Shown: positions 33,534 through 40,544 of the stretch, one piece after another | Numbering within the stretch: position 1 is the first letter of the stretch | How the letters are laid out: the number at the start of each line of letters is the position of its first letter | Origin: JAHCHG01 sp965214585 | GTDB taxonomy: Bacteria; Acidobacteriota; Blastocatellia; Pyrinomonadales; Pyrinomonadaceae | Direction of reading: 5' to 3' | DNA: 64,000 nt | Assembly (NCBI GenBank): GCA_965214585.1 | Contig: OZ243957.1 | Location: 496,001-560,000, forward strand | Notes under the pieces: model-generated | What the model was told of the DNA's origin: nothing | Database searches by the model: none | Seen by the model: only the letters and a program-made list of their open reading frames with translations | Position numbers and translations under genes: made by a program

Positions 33534-34046
33534 TTACCTTTTCTTCTTCTTCGGCTTGCTGTCAACCCGTGCTTTTAAAGGATAATAGTCTGAGCCTTGA
33601 TTTTCGCAACAATGAACACACAAATCTCTGTTCCGCGAAACCAAAAGACTTCCTACCATTTTACCGCCTAGATAAAACTCAAGTCGCCCAAAGCCGTTAG
33701 CTACACGCTCGCCTTCAGTAAGAATAACTTTTTCAGGCGCAATTTTAATACGTTCAATTTGATACTGAAGCGCGTTATGAAGGCGGCGGCGATTGAAACT
33801 GCGGGACGTTTCGCCTTTACCAAGTCGAGCCACGATTATAAGCACGTTGCCGTTTTGGGTTTTCTCAGGCAACACGTTACCAAGAATGTCCAGATATAAC
33901 GAGTTCATCTCGCAATTAAATGGCTCGTCGGGAACGCCCCAACCTTGCTCGACAATTTCTTTAGAACGGTCTTGAGCAATCAAAGCCGGTGCAAACAAGA
34001 AAATCGTTACGATTACAAGTATAAACTGTTGAAGATAAAACCTCAT
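33534..34046 (-). CDS. Cassette 7: secreted protein of unknown function
   Basis: 170 aa from the ATG at 34046, which starts the signal peptide directly (MRFYLQQFILVIVTIFLFAPALIA); a second ATG at 34064 adds six residues. NVLIIVARLGKGETSRSFNRRRLHNALQYQIER and RLEFYLGGKMVGSL are seen in unrelated small periplasmic proteins of Acidobacteriota. Two cysteines pairs (CVHCC) near the end; basic lysine-rich tail. Confidence 0.7.
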   Translation of the reverse strand: MRFYLQQFILVIVTIFLFAPALIAQDRSKEIVEQGWGVPDEPFNCEMNSLYLDILGNVLPEKTQNGNVLIIVARLGKGETSRSFNRRRLHNALQYQIERIKIAPEKVILTEGERVANGFGRLEFYLGGKMVGSLLVSRNRDLCVHCCENQGSDYYPLKARVDSKPKKKKR

Positions 34047-34076
34047 AAAATCTGTGCGTCGCATTTACCACGAAGC

Positions 34077-34189
34077 GGCTAACGGCTGAGATGACGTGGG
34101 GCGAAACCGAATACACGCAAGCTGAAAGAAACCACGCAACGCGATAACAAAGTCGCTGTTTCGCCCTCACGTCCATTGATTTGTTCGCT
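34077..34189 (-). repeat. attC site 6
   Basis: R boxes GGCTAAC and GTTCGCT; arms GATGACGTGGGGCGAAACC and TTTCGCCCTCACGTCCATTG. Confidence 0.9.
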
Positions 34190-34207
34190 GTTCCGTTGCA
34201 TAAAAGC

Positions 34208-34675
34208 CTACTGTTTGCCTTTGGGCTTTTCATCATTTTTATCTCGGTTAGGATAAGACATCGGCAACTCAACTATCAACTCCTGTTTGTTTGGATCAAC
34301 GATTCTCATGTAATCACGCGGCTCTTTTCCAGATGTCCCAATCGAAGTTGTGCCGCCGTAAAAAGAAACAAAGTATTTACCAGCAGGTTCAAGTTGCCAT
34401 TTCTTCATACACTCGACAAGAAGTTCTTCGCGCACAAACTTCATCTTTTTGGCATTTTGCGTGCTGGCTAACTCAGTAACTTTTGTAATTTGTCCGTCTG
34501 CGTCAACATCAAGAATGTAAGAAAATTGCAGGCGAAAAGTTCCAGTTGGATTTAGGATTTCAAAGCGACAAACGGAAATTGTTTTCGTAGGGTTAGCTTG
34601 TTCTTGAGCAAAAGCGCAAACGCCTAATAAAAGCGTAAAGCAAATCGCGCCGATGATATTTTGCGAAAACTTCAT
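34208..34675 (-). CDS. Cassette 6: secreted protein of unknown function
   Basis: 155 aa with signal peptide (MKFSQNIIGAICFTLLLGVCAFAQ). FRLQFSYILDVDADGQITKVTEL followed by VREELLVECMKKWQLEPAGKYFVSFYGG recalls the TonB C-terminal-like pattern (regulated output of a residue-to-residue strand pair), but the match is weak. Monogenic cassette. Confidence 0.68.
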   Translation of the reverse strand: MKFSQNIIGAICFTLLLGVCAFAQEQANPTKTISVCRFEILNPTGTFRLQFSYILDVDADGQITKVTELASTQNAKKMKFVREELLVECMKKWQLEPAGKYFVSFYGGTTSIGTSGKEPRDYMRIVDPNKQELIVELPMSYPNRDKNDEKPKGKQ

Positions 34676-34719
34676 TTTGACTTTTTCAATTTAACACAAT
34701 GTTGAATTTACCACGAGAC

Positions 34720-34832
34720 AGCGAACGGCGGCGTTGACGTGGCGCGAAACCGGCAACACGCAACTCCGCATTAACCAAAGGACGTGATAAAAAGGTCGCT
34801 GTTTCGCGCTCACGTCCAACAACTTGTTCGAT
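34720..34832 (-). repeat. attC site 5
   Basis: R boxes AGCGAAC and GTTCGAT; arms GTTGACGTGGCGCGAAACC and TTTCGCGCTCACGTCCAAC, slightly diverged from the main family. Confidence 0.88.
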
Positions 34833-34879
34833 GCGGCGTTATTTACGAAAACGCTTTCTTCGGACTTTCGGAGACAAAT

Positions 34880-35113
34880 ATGAAAGTAGAAAAAAATGCT
34901 TTAGGTTGGACGCTCCAACCACAAACCGACACCGAAGAAAAGGCTCTTACCTTTCTGATTGATGCGCTAGAAGCGAGTTACGCAACTAGCCGACCTGTAA
35001 TCGTTGACGCAACCAATCCAGAACCCGTTTGTCGTGTTGACCGGAAAACGGAGAAGTCAACGTCATTACAAGAACCCAATCGTTTGAATCAATATGAGGT
35101 TTCAAACGGTTAA
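34880..35113 (+). CDS. Cassette 5: short plus-strand ORF convergent with the Cas2-like gene
   Basis: 77 aa (MKVEKNALGWTLQPQTDTEE, then ALTFLIDALEASYA) with a GGAG-type site a few bases upstream of the ATG. Its 3' 128 bp overlap the end of the Cas2-like gene on the opposite strand, so only the first half lies in unique sequence. Composition of the first 35 codons looks coding. It may be a real partner gene or a chance frame. Confidence 0.4.
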   Translation: MKVEKNALGWTLQPQTDTEEKALTFLIDALEASYATSRPVIVDATNPEPVCRVDRKTEKSTSLQEPNRLNQYEVSNG

Positions 35114-35267
35114 AAATGTCTGAAGGAGAAGCGTTCGTTTCAATCGCGTAAGACGATTCAGAGAGACGCGCCCAAGAATGACTTTTTATGAACTTGTAAA
35201 AGCCATCATAGTCAAAGGTTTGTGATTGTTCTTTTTTCAGGTCGTAAGTGATAAGACGAATTGCCAT
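34986..35267 (-). CDS. Cassette 5: Cas2/VapD-like ferredoxin-fold protein (SinR family)
   Basis: 93 aa. MAIRLITYDLKKEQ, then YDGFYKFIKSHSWARLSESSYAIETNASPSDIFNRL and DSNDWVLVMTLTSPF match the Cas2-like stand-alone family often labelled SinR family: a YDL strand, a helix, a serine-rich strand and a D-x-x-D/N-type strand. CRISPR genes are absent nearby. Cas2-like proteins can be nucleases, or VapD-like toxins; activity here is unproven. Confidence 0.72.
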   Translation of the reverse strand: MAIRLITYDLKKEQSQTFDYDGFYKFIKSHSWARLSESSYAIETNASPSDIFNRLKPHIDSNDWVLVMTLTSPFSGQHDKRVLDWLRQRLQVG

Positions 35268-35312
35268 TAAAATCTCCTTAAAATTAAACTGTTTCAGTTT
35301 TCACAAGAAAGC

Positions 35313-35399
35313 ATCGAACGTCTGAGTTGACGCGGGCGGCTCGCGTGCCGTCGCAATGAAAGCCGCTGTTGCCGCCTCGCGTCCAACGAAATGTTAGGT
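35313..35399 (-). repeat. attC site 4 (short type)
   Basis: 87 bp. R boxes ATCGAAC and GTTAGGT; arms GTTGACGCGGGCGGCTCGCG and TTGCCGCCTCGCGTCCAAC, like site 10. Confidence 0.85.
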
Positions 35400-35506
35400 T
35401 TCGTGTTAAAGAACTTTCTCGAAAATACACCGACGGCGTGAAAACCGGAAATGCTCAGACGGCAGAATTTTCTTGCAAATCCGCTTTCTAAAATGCAAAG
35501 GTCAAG

Positions 35507-35528
35507 AAACCACAAGATATTGTGGTTT
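35507..35528 (+). promoter_or_regulatory. Small hairpin before the plus-strand operon in cassette 4
   Basis: AAACCACA pairs with TGTGGTTT across a 6-base loop, directly followed by GAGGTGAATTATG, the ribosome-binding site and start of the first gene. It could act as an operator or translational control element; not verifiable from sequence. Confidence 0.35.
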
Positions 35529-35538
35529 GAGGTGAATT

Positions 35539-35745
35539 ATGAAAATGAAAATTTTTAATTCCGGCGGTCTTTTGGTTGTCGTCGGTTTGGCTGTTTGCTC
35601 GTCGCTGATGCTTTCGATTGAAAAATCTTCATCGGCGAGCGAAGCAATTTCTTGGCTTGAAATTTTGCGAGCGTCGGTTTCCGGTTTTATTGCAATGTTC
35701 GGTTTCTTCACGCCGCGAAAGATTGAAACTTCGGAGGAAACTTAA
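35539..35745 (+). CDS. Cassette 4: small membrane protein, holin-like
   Basis: 68 aa with one clear hydrophobic helix near the N-terminus (GGLLVVVGLAVCSSLMLSI) and a second, moderately hydrophobic segment (SWLEILRASVSGFIAMFGFF). Its stop overlaps the start of the endolysin gene (TAATG), and the gene order small membrane protein then endopeptidase is that of phage lysis cassettes. Holin function is inferred only from this order. Confidence 0.55.
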   Translation: MKMKIFNSGGLLVVVGLAVCSSLMLSIEKSSSASEAISWLEILRASVSGFIAMFGFFTPRKIETSEET

Positions 35746-36215
35746 TGCAAAACTTTACTTTGAAACGGCTCGAATCTGTCATACCGATTTTGCAAGATAA
35801 ATTCTTGCGTCTTCGCTCGGATTTGCTTTCTCGTCATCGCATCGAGATTGAAATTGTTTCGGCTTTCCGATCACACGCGGAACAAACAAAACTTTTCAAT
35901 CAAGGTCGCACGACGGCGGGAAAGATTGTAACCAAAGCGAAAGCCGGACAATCTTTTCACAACTTCGGTTTGGCAATTGATGTTTGTCATTTTCGGCGTG
36001 GCACATTTGATTGGTCGGAAGACAATCAGATTTGGTTGACGATTGCTAATTGTGCGAAAGGAAACGGTCTTGAAAGTGGTTTCTTTTGGAAATGGCAGGA
36101 CAAGCCGCATTTGCAAATTTCGGGTGGTCTGACGCTCGCTGAAATAAACGCGATTTTTCGCGTCGGCGGTTTGAAAGCTGTTTGGCGAAAGGTGGAACTT
36201 TTATGCGAAAAATAA
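35745..36215 (+). CDS. Cassette 4: M15-family D-Ala/L-Ala-D-Glu peptidase (endolysin-like)
   Basis: 156 aa. IEIVSAFRSHAEQTKLFNQG and SFHNFGLAIDVC reproduce the VanY/CwlK zinc site (SxHxxGxAxD), and KPHLQISGG supplies the last zinc histidine. This is the form of phage T5-type endolysins and bacterial cell-wall peptidases. No signal peptide, in line with a lysis role requiring a holin. Second of three overlapping genes. Confidence 0.85.
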   Translation: MQNFTLKRLESVIPILQDKFLRLRSDLLSRHRIEIEIVSAFRSHAEQTKLFNQGRTTAGKIVTKAKAGQSFHNFGLAIDVCHFRRGTFDWSEDNQIWLTIANCAKGNGLESGFFWKWQDKPHLQISGGLTLAEINAIFRVGGLKAVWRKVELLCEK

Positions 36216-36538
36216 AATATCGGCACGTCGGCGAAGTTCTTTCGATTTACGACGGCGACACAATTCACGCTCAAATTGATTTAGGTTTTCGCGTGATGTT
36301 TCAAATCAAAATTCGCTTGGCTGGCATTGATTCGGCTGAACTTTCCACAGAAGCAGGAATCGAAGCTCGTAATTTTTTGCTGAAAATTCTTCCCGTCGGC
36401 GAAACAATTATTTGCGAATCTCAAAGGCTCGACAAATACGGACGCTCGCTTGCAATCGTTACAATTCCGAAGCAAAAAATTTCTGTTAATCAACAAATGA
36501 TTGACGCAAATTTTGCTGTTGAAAAACTCGATTTGTAG
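36203..36538 (+). CDS. Cassette 4: thermonuclease-like (SNase) protein
   Basis: 111 aa from the ATG at 36203, overlapping the previous gene by 13 bp. GEVLSIYDGDTIHAQIDLGF and IKIRLAGIDSAELSTEAGIEA match the staphylococcal nuclease family (DGDT, RLxGIDxPE; here SAE), followed by CESQRLDKYGRSLAIV. It would hydrolyse DNA or RNA with calcium. No signal peptide is seen. Confidence 0.82.
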   Translation: MRKIKYRHVGEVLSIYDGDTIHAQIDLGFRVMFQIKIRLAGIDSAELSTEAGIEARNFLLKILPVGETIICESQRLDKYGRSLAIVTIPKQKISVNQQMIDANFAVEKLDL

Positions 36539-36599
36539 CGTGTGCTTCCGGTCCGACTTCTCTTTTTCCTTTCAAACAAGTCCGCTTACCCGCGTCTTC

Positions 36600-36657
36600 T
36601 GATAACGACTAATTATGTTGAGAGCGTTTTTTGCGACAACATAATTCTGCGTTATCA
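36600..36657. repeat. attC-like hairpin 1 inside cassette 4
   Basis: TGATAACG, mismatch ACT/CTG, then AATTATGTTG; all inverted on the right side around a 16-base loop. The box-spacer-box design resembles an attC core; the boxes do not match the RYYYAAC consensus. Confidence 0.55.
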
Positions 36658-36984
36658 AACGCCGCTAGACATTTCACGCTTCGCGGTTTCCGCCGTCGTG
36701 GTTTTCCCGAACGGTTCTTGTCGGCTGTCTTTTTTCGCCGCTTTCGCGTCGGCTCGCTCAGTCGCTCGCCCGCTTCGTCCTGCTTTGTCGCTTCTCTCGC
36801 TTCGCTCGTTTCGCTCTGGCGGCAATTGTCCTTGCGGTTCGATAGCGGAAGAAAACAAAAAAAATATGTAGTTCTGATCTTCGCCGACACGAAACATCGA
36901 GGAAACGAAGCGGCGGCGGACAAGCGGAGCGATTTGCGAGGAACGAGCGATGAGCGAAGCGTAGGACGCACGAGCGACGGCGGA

Positions 36985-37052
36985 TGATAACGTCGTTTAT
37001 GTTTGCAGAGAGCGAGTCTTCGAGCGAACGGAAAACATAAACCTCGTTATCA
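36985..37052. repeat. attC-like hairpin 2 inside cassette 4
   Basis: Same outer box TGATAACG/CGTTATCA, mismatch TCG/CCT, second stem TTTATGTTT/AAACATAAA and a loop of 28 bases. The outer box is identical to that of the hairpin at 36600 while the inner stem differs. Confidence 0.55.
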
Positions 37053-37229
37053 GCCGACGGAACGAGTTGAGCGAGGAACGAGCGAACCGCCGCGTTTCAA
37101 GTTCGAGTTCGCGGAGCGTGATTTGTTCGCCGAATTTCAGACGCAAAAATATCTCGGCTTTGAACTCACACACACTCACAAATGCACAAACTCAAAACCA
37201 ACTCTCTCGAACTAACTCATACACACACT

Positions 37230-37619
37230 TTAAAAGTGTCGTTCTCTTTTCAGAATCCGAACTTCATATTTCCGCTCGTGATTGTGAATTTTGCAACGAA
37301 CAAATTTGTTCACAATTTCAAACTGTGCTTGCCGCGTCGTGTGCTTCGACAAATATCTTTTCGTCGTTACTGGCGACAAATCCAAAGCAAACGCGGTTTC
37401 GTTCACCGCTTCTCGTGCGGTTACTTTTTCGCATTCGTCGAGCAAGCTGCACAAGGCTTCGGCAAACTCTTTTTCGGCGACGGAATTAAATGCAATTAAA
37501 TCCTCGTCTTTGAGTTTGTTCAGCGTTTCGCGGTCTGAATTGTATTGAAAATTTCGGCGTGGCTTCGCCGTTGTCGTTTCGTCGGCATCGTCGAAGATGC
37601 CTAAAGGTTTTTCTTTCAC
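37230..37619 (-). CDS. Cassette 4: hypothetical protein on the minus strand
   Basis: 129 aa, charged, without hydrophobic segment. The middle, KDEDLIAFNSVAEKEFAEALCSLLDECEKV followed by AFALDLSPVTTKRYLSKH, looks like a small helical domain ending in a helix-turn-helix-like unit (LSPVTTKRYL). The basic C-terminus (KYEVRILKRERHF) could bind nucleic acid. It points toward the operon, convergent with it. No family recognised. Confidence 0.55.
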   Translation of the reverse strand: MKEKPLGIFDDADETTTAKPRRNFQYNSDRETLNKLKDEDLIAFNSVAEKEFAEALCSLLDECEKVTAREAVNETAFALDLSPVTTKRYLSKHTTRQAQFEIVNKFVRCKIHNHERKYEVRILKRERHF

Positions 37620-37735
37620 GGTTCGTGTTCTCCGTCGTGATTATAGGAAAACGACGGCAGACGGTTCACGAATCCGCTTTTCGATAGCTAATCTATCCGT
37701 CGTTTTTTCCGCACATCGATAACTCGATGCGAGAA

Positions 37736-37849
37736 ACCTAACGGCTGAGATGACGTGGGGCGAAACCGCCGCCACGCAACTCCGAGTTAAAAAGACCTGT
37801 TTGATAACAAAGTCGCTGTTTCGCCCTCACGTCCATTGATTTGTTCGAC
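37736..37849 (-). repeat. attC site 3
   Basis: R boxes ACCTAAC and GTTCGAC; arms GATGACGTGGGGCGAAACC and TTTCGCCCTCACGTCCATTG. Identical to attC site 8 except for the left R-box flank. Confidence 0.9.
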
Positions 37850-38440
37850 ATTGCCGTAATTACGGAAACTTTATTTCCTCACTCCAAAAGGTTTCACGAG
37901 GATTATTTCCTATCCTAATAAAAGGTTTGTTTCCTATTTCAAACGAAAAACCTATTTGCGTCGGTTCGTCATTCACTTCCCATTTTGGCACTCGAAAAAA
38001 TACTGTTTCTTGTGGAGATAGTGTTTGTTCTGTATGACCTGTCCCGCAACGAAATCGGTTGTCTGGAAGAACTTTGCCGTCGCGTTTGAGAGTTGGAAAA
38101 GGATAACTGTTTTTACTGGAGCTACTGTAATAAACATTCTCTGCGCTGTTATTGGTTACTTTAAATTCAGCTTCAACCTGAAAATCTCCTTGCACGAATT
38201 TAACAAAGCGAATCTCCATTTTGTTAGGAAGATTCTTTTCCGACAAAGAGCTTTGTGAAGTTATAAACGAACGAATGTTAGGACTAAAATAAAAAGCTGA
38301 AATACCAACAATAAAAGAGAGAAGCGCAATAAGGAATTTGGTTCTAAAGTTTTTCATTTCTTACCTCGTAGCAAGTTTATCATATAAGCGAAGATGTCGA
38401 ACGGCTGAGATGACGTGGGGCGAAACCGCCACCAAGCCCG
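37740..38440 (-). repeat. 701-bp cassette duplication, copy B
   Basis: Second copy of 32759-33459. The two lie 4,981 bp apart in direct orientation with five cassettes between them. A deletion by recombination between the copies would remove cassettes 4-8 in part. Confidence 0.9.
37860..38357 (-). CDS. Cassette 3: membrane-anchored/secreted protein of unknown function (copy B)
   Basis: 165 aa, identical to the product at 32879-33376 (same signal/anchor, same CGTGHTEQ segment). Two copies of one cassette in a single array imply recent copying of the cassette or insertion of the same circular form twice. Nearness to attI fits the younger insertion. Confidence 0.75.
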   Translation of the reverse strand: MKNFRTKFLIALLSFIVGISAFYFSPNIRSFITSQSSLSEKNLPNKMEIRFVKFVQGDFQVEAEFKVTNNSAENVYYSSSSKNSYPFPTLKRDGKVLPDNRFRCGTGHTEQTLSPQETVFFRVPKWEVNDEPTQIGFSFEIGNKPFIRIGNNPRETFWSEEIKFP

Positions 38441-38509
38441 CCGAAAGTAACCAAAAGACGTTTTTAACAAAGTCGCTGTTTCGCCCTCACGTCCATTGAA
38501 TTGTTCGGT
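38396..38509 (-). repeat. attC site 2
   Basis: R boxes GTCGAAC and GTTCGGT; arms GATGACGTGGGGCGAAACC and TTTCGCCCTCACGTCCATTG. Confidence 0.9.
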
Positions 38510-38606
38510 GCGGTCTTAGTCATGTGTTTCCGTATCTCCTTTGACAATTTAAAGCAATCATACTCAGGCGATGTTTTTATGAATCGGATTCATCAGCACG
38601 AAGACC

Positions 38607-39305
38607 TCATTCTTCAATGCCCGCCGGCACACTCGGAGCATGAAAAACTTCGGAGATGCCGGTGGCGCAAAGGACTGCCCAAATCGGGTCTTGCTCAACC
38701 ACGCGAGTTTTAAGGCAGACGACGTTCGACCCCACGACCATAAAACCAAAGCCGAGCGCACCGAAATGAGAGCGCGGACGAATATCAAGACCAATAGTTT
38801 GATAGAGCGTGATTCCTGTTTCGTCCGAACTCTTTGAAAGAGCGTGAATAAAACCGGTCATCATGGCGGTAAAGCCGTGACCGAATTTTTGATCGTATGT
38901 CCCTCCATGCGAAGCCTCACGGCTTTCACGTCCTTCCGGCGACGGTGTGCCGAAATAAGCAATGCCGGACTCAACCTGTCCCGCATCTTTCTTGCGAATA
39001 TAGGCGCACGGTATAAGCAAACCGGAAAAACCATTACGGAGATATTCGGCGATGCTGTGCGCGATAAGTATGCTGTGCGCTTGGTATAAAACGTAACCCT
39101 GTTGCTCATCGCACGGCACTGGTTGTTGCTTAACACCGAAAGCCTCTTTGTCGCCGCGCTGCATAACAATACCAAAGTTTGCGCCATTATGCGGAGGCTC
39201 GTAACCCACCAGCCCAAATGTCAAAAAAGAACTGATGACACCAAGCAACTCCGCCGAGGGCGAAACCAAGTTGATTTTGCCTTGCTGTGTGTTAATCGTA
39301 TTCAT
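38607..39305 (-). CDS. Cassette 2: 232-aa protein of unknown function
   Basis: Started at the ATG at 39305; the longer frame upstream reads through an attC and is not plausible. Segments: AELLGVISSFLTFGLVGYEPPHNGAN, GYVLYQAHSILIAHSIAEYL, GHGFTAMMTGFIHALSKSSDETGITLYQTIGLDIRPRSHFGALGFGF. The repeated small residues and aromatic pattern suggest a soluble alpha/beta protein. Short unusual stretch IRPRSHFGALGFGFMVVGSN has no known family signature to me. Confidence 0.65.
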   Translation of the reverse strand: MNTINTQQGKINLVSPSAELLGVISSFLTFGLVGYEPPHNGANFGIVMQRGDKEAFGVKQQPVPCDEQQGYVLYQAHSILIAHSIAEYLRNGFSGLLIPCAYIRKKDAGQVESGIAYFGTPSPEGRESREASHGGTYDQKFGHGFTAMMTGFIHALSKSSDETGITLYQTIGLDIRPRSHFGALGFGFMVVGSNVVCLKTRVVEQDPIWAVLCATGISEVFHAPSVPAGIEE

Positions 39306-39323
39306 AAGCAACAAGATTGAAGC

Positions 39324-39437
39324 ACCGAACGACTGAGATGACGTGGGGCGAAACCGCCACCGCGCAACTCCGAGTTCACCACGCAAGTTTGATAACAAAG
39401 TCGCTGTTTCGCCCTCACGTCCATTGACTTGTTAGGC
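39324..39437 (-). repeat. attC site 1 (nearest to attI)
   Basis: R boxes ACCGAAC and GTTAGGC; arms GATGACGTGGGGCGAAACC and TTTCGCCCTCACGTCCATTG. Its right R box equals that of the attI border at 40545. Confidence 0.92.
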
Positions 39438-39442
39438 GGCTT

Positions 39443-40027
39443 TTATACAACTGGCAACTGTTTTGCCTTTTCTCTAGCTGATTTCCGCAGACTCGACAAA
39501 ACCGAATGAAAACTGTGATTTCGATTTTGGTCTAAATTCAGCGGCAACGAAAGTTCCGAAAGTAATTCGGATTCAAGTTCCCAAGGTTTATTACAAATCA
39601 CCCAAGCAACAGAAGCATTTTCGGCAAGCCACCGTGAAATTTTTTGTTCTCCATCTGCAAATGTCATTCGGTTGCCGCTTCCAACTCTGCGTAATTCTAT
39701 TCCAAGCGTTTCGCTAAGTAAACAGCCTAAAGTGAGTCTTAATGTCGAGCCTTCCGCGTTTCCAGTCATATGGTATCGGACACGATGAAACAAACGCTGA
39801 CTACTTGGCGGCTTACCATTCTGCGGCGGCGATTTAGGAGAAATGCCGATATACAAAAGTGTTAAATCGTTAAAAGTTATACAATTTTCTGTCGGAATGA
39901 TTGACGGAAAATTTTTCAAATACCAAGCATAAACACCAGATTCTTTTGGCACAGGAGATGGAGAAAATAAAATCTCGTTACGTGACCAAACTTTTTCGGG
40001 CGATATGATGCTTTTTTTATAATCCAT
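39443..40027 (-). CDS. Cassette 1: GIY-YIG-fold nuclease-like protein
   Basis: 194 aa. SGVYAWYLKNFPS and LTLLYIGISPKSP form a GIY-YIG pair (GVY ... YIG), and QRLFHRVRYHMTGNAEGSTLRLTLGCLLSE follows with the arginine and further conserved residues known from this family. The catalytic glutamate expected later is less certain. It follows the HEPN gene by 33 bp in one cassette, so both are probably transcribed from Pc. A nucleic-acid cleavage role is likely; the target is unknown. Confidence 0.78.
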   Translation of the reverse strand: MDYKKSIISPEKVWSRNEILFSPSPVPKESGVYAWYLKNFPSIIPTENCITFNDLTLLYIGISPKSPPQNGKPPSSQRLFHRVRYHMTGNAEGSTLRLTLGCLLSETLGIELRRVGSGNRMTFADGEQKISRWLAENASVAWVICNKPWELESELLSELSLPLNLDQNRNHSFHSVLSSLRKSAREKAKQLPVV

Positions 40028-40060
40028 TGCAAAGAAGTCTGTGATTCGATTTAAGTAGCG

Positions 40061-40516
40061 TTAATTATCATATGCACTTTTGACATGCGCCGAAGCCACA
40101 AGGCAAGCCTCTAAAATAACTAAACTATGATGAAGCAATTCCTCACTTCGCTCAGGCGCAAACCAATGAGCATTGAACTTGCTGCCGTGAAAAAGATTGT
40201 TTCTAACGCGGCGCACATATAAAAGAATTAAGTCAGCATTTGAGTCTGTGCTTGGCGGCGCATCGTCCCACGTAAGCAAACCGTTTCTAATAACCTGTTT
40301 TTTTGGAGGTTGTTGAAGCATAAAATCAATAGCCTCACGCAACTCAGGGCTTTGTGAATTTTGTAGCTGTGTTTCAACAGACAAGGCAAAATCACGCCAA
40401 TTAGGTTTTGCTTCGCCGTCGCCGTTATTGAAACCAGAAGCCTTAAGAGCGTATTCAAAACGAGCGAACATTTTGAAAAGTTTGATAGCAAGTTTATCTA
40501 AATTTTCTTCCGCCAT
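40061..40516 (-). CDS. Cassette 1: HEPN-like domain protein
   Basis: 151 aa, all-helical. LFKMFARFEYALKASGF is the first helix of HEPN/Apea-like domains, and VRRVRNNLFHGSKFNAHW contains R-x4-H (RNNLFH), the ribonuclease motif of active HEPN proteins, followed by a C-terminal helix bundle (LLHHSLVILEACLVAS). HEPN proteins act as metal-independent RNases in defence and toxin systems. The AGAGGTGAG ribosome site just before the ATG is strong. First gene after attI and Pc. Confidence 0.75.
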   Translation of the reverse strand: MAEENLDKLAIKLFKMFARFEYALKASGFNNGDGEAKPNWRDFALSVETQLQNSQSPELREAIDFMLQQPPKKQVIRNGLLTWDDAPPSTDSNADLILLYVRRVRNNLFHGSKFNAHWFAPERSEELLHHSLVILEACLVASAHVKSAYDN

Positions 40517-40544
40517 TTCTCACCTCTAAGTTTCACACGCAGCC

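Larger units (their letters stand above)
36539..37229. repeat. Gene-poor segment with two attC-like hairpins and a skewed core
   Basis: No convincing gene. Hairpin 36600-36657 and hairpin 36985-37052 share the outer box TGATAACG/CGTTATCA, a 3-nt mismatch and a second stem. Between them (36658-36984) the plus strand is rich in pyrimidines on the left half (TTCGCTCG repeats) and in purines on the right half (GAGCGAAG repeats), which pair imperfectly over long stretches. Open frames here are made from these repeats. Confidence 0.7.

Noticed and set aside
34986..35267. Cas2-like gene as a sign of a CRISPR-Cas locus
   Set aside because: No cas1, effector or repeat array is found anywhere in the window; stand-alone Cas2-like proteins are common.
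36609..36987. Long opposite-strand frames of about 110-120 aa in cassette 4
   Set aside because: Arg/Ser-rich peptides from the skewed repeat; open in several frames at once, so not evidence of a gene.
22951..39437. Repeats spaced at irregular distances that could look like a CRISPR array
   Set aside because: The repeats are 87-116 bp imperfect palindromes separated by whole genes of 0.4-2.3 kb, with an integrase and not cas genes; they are attC sites.
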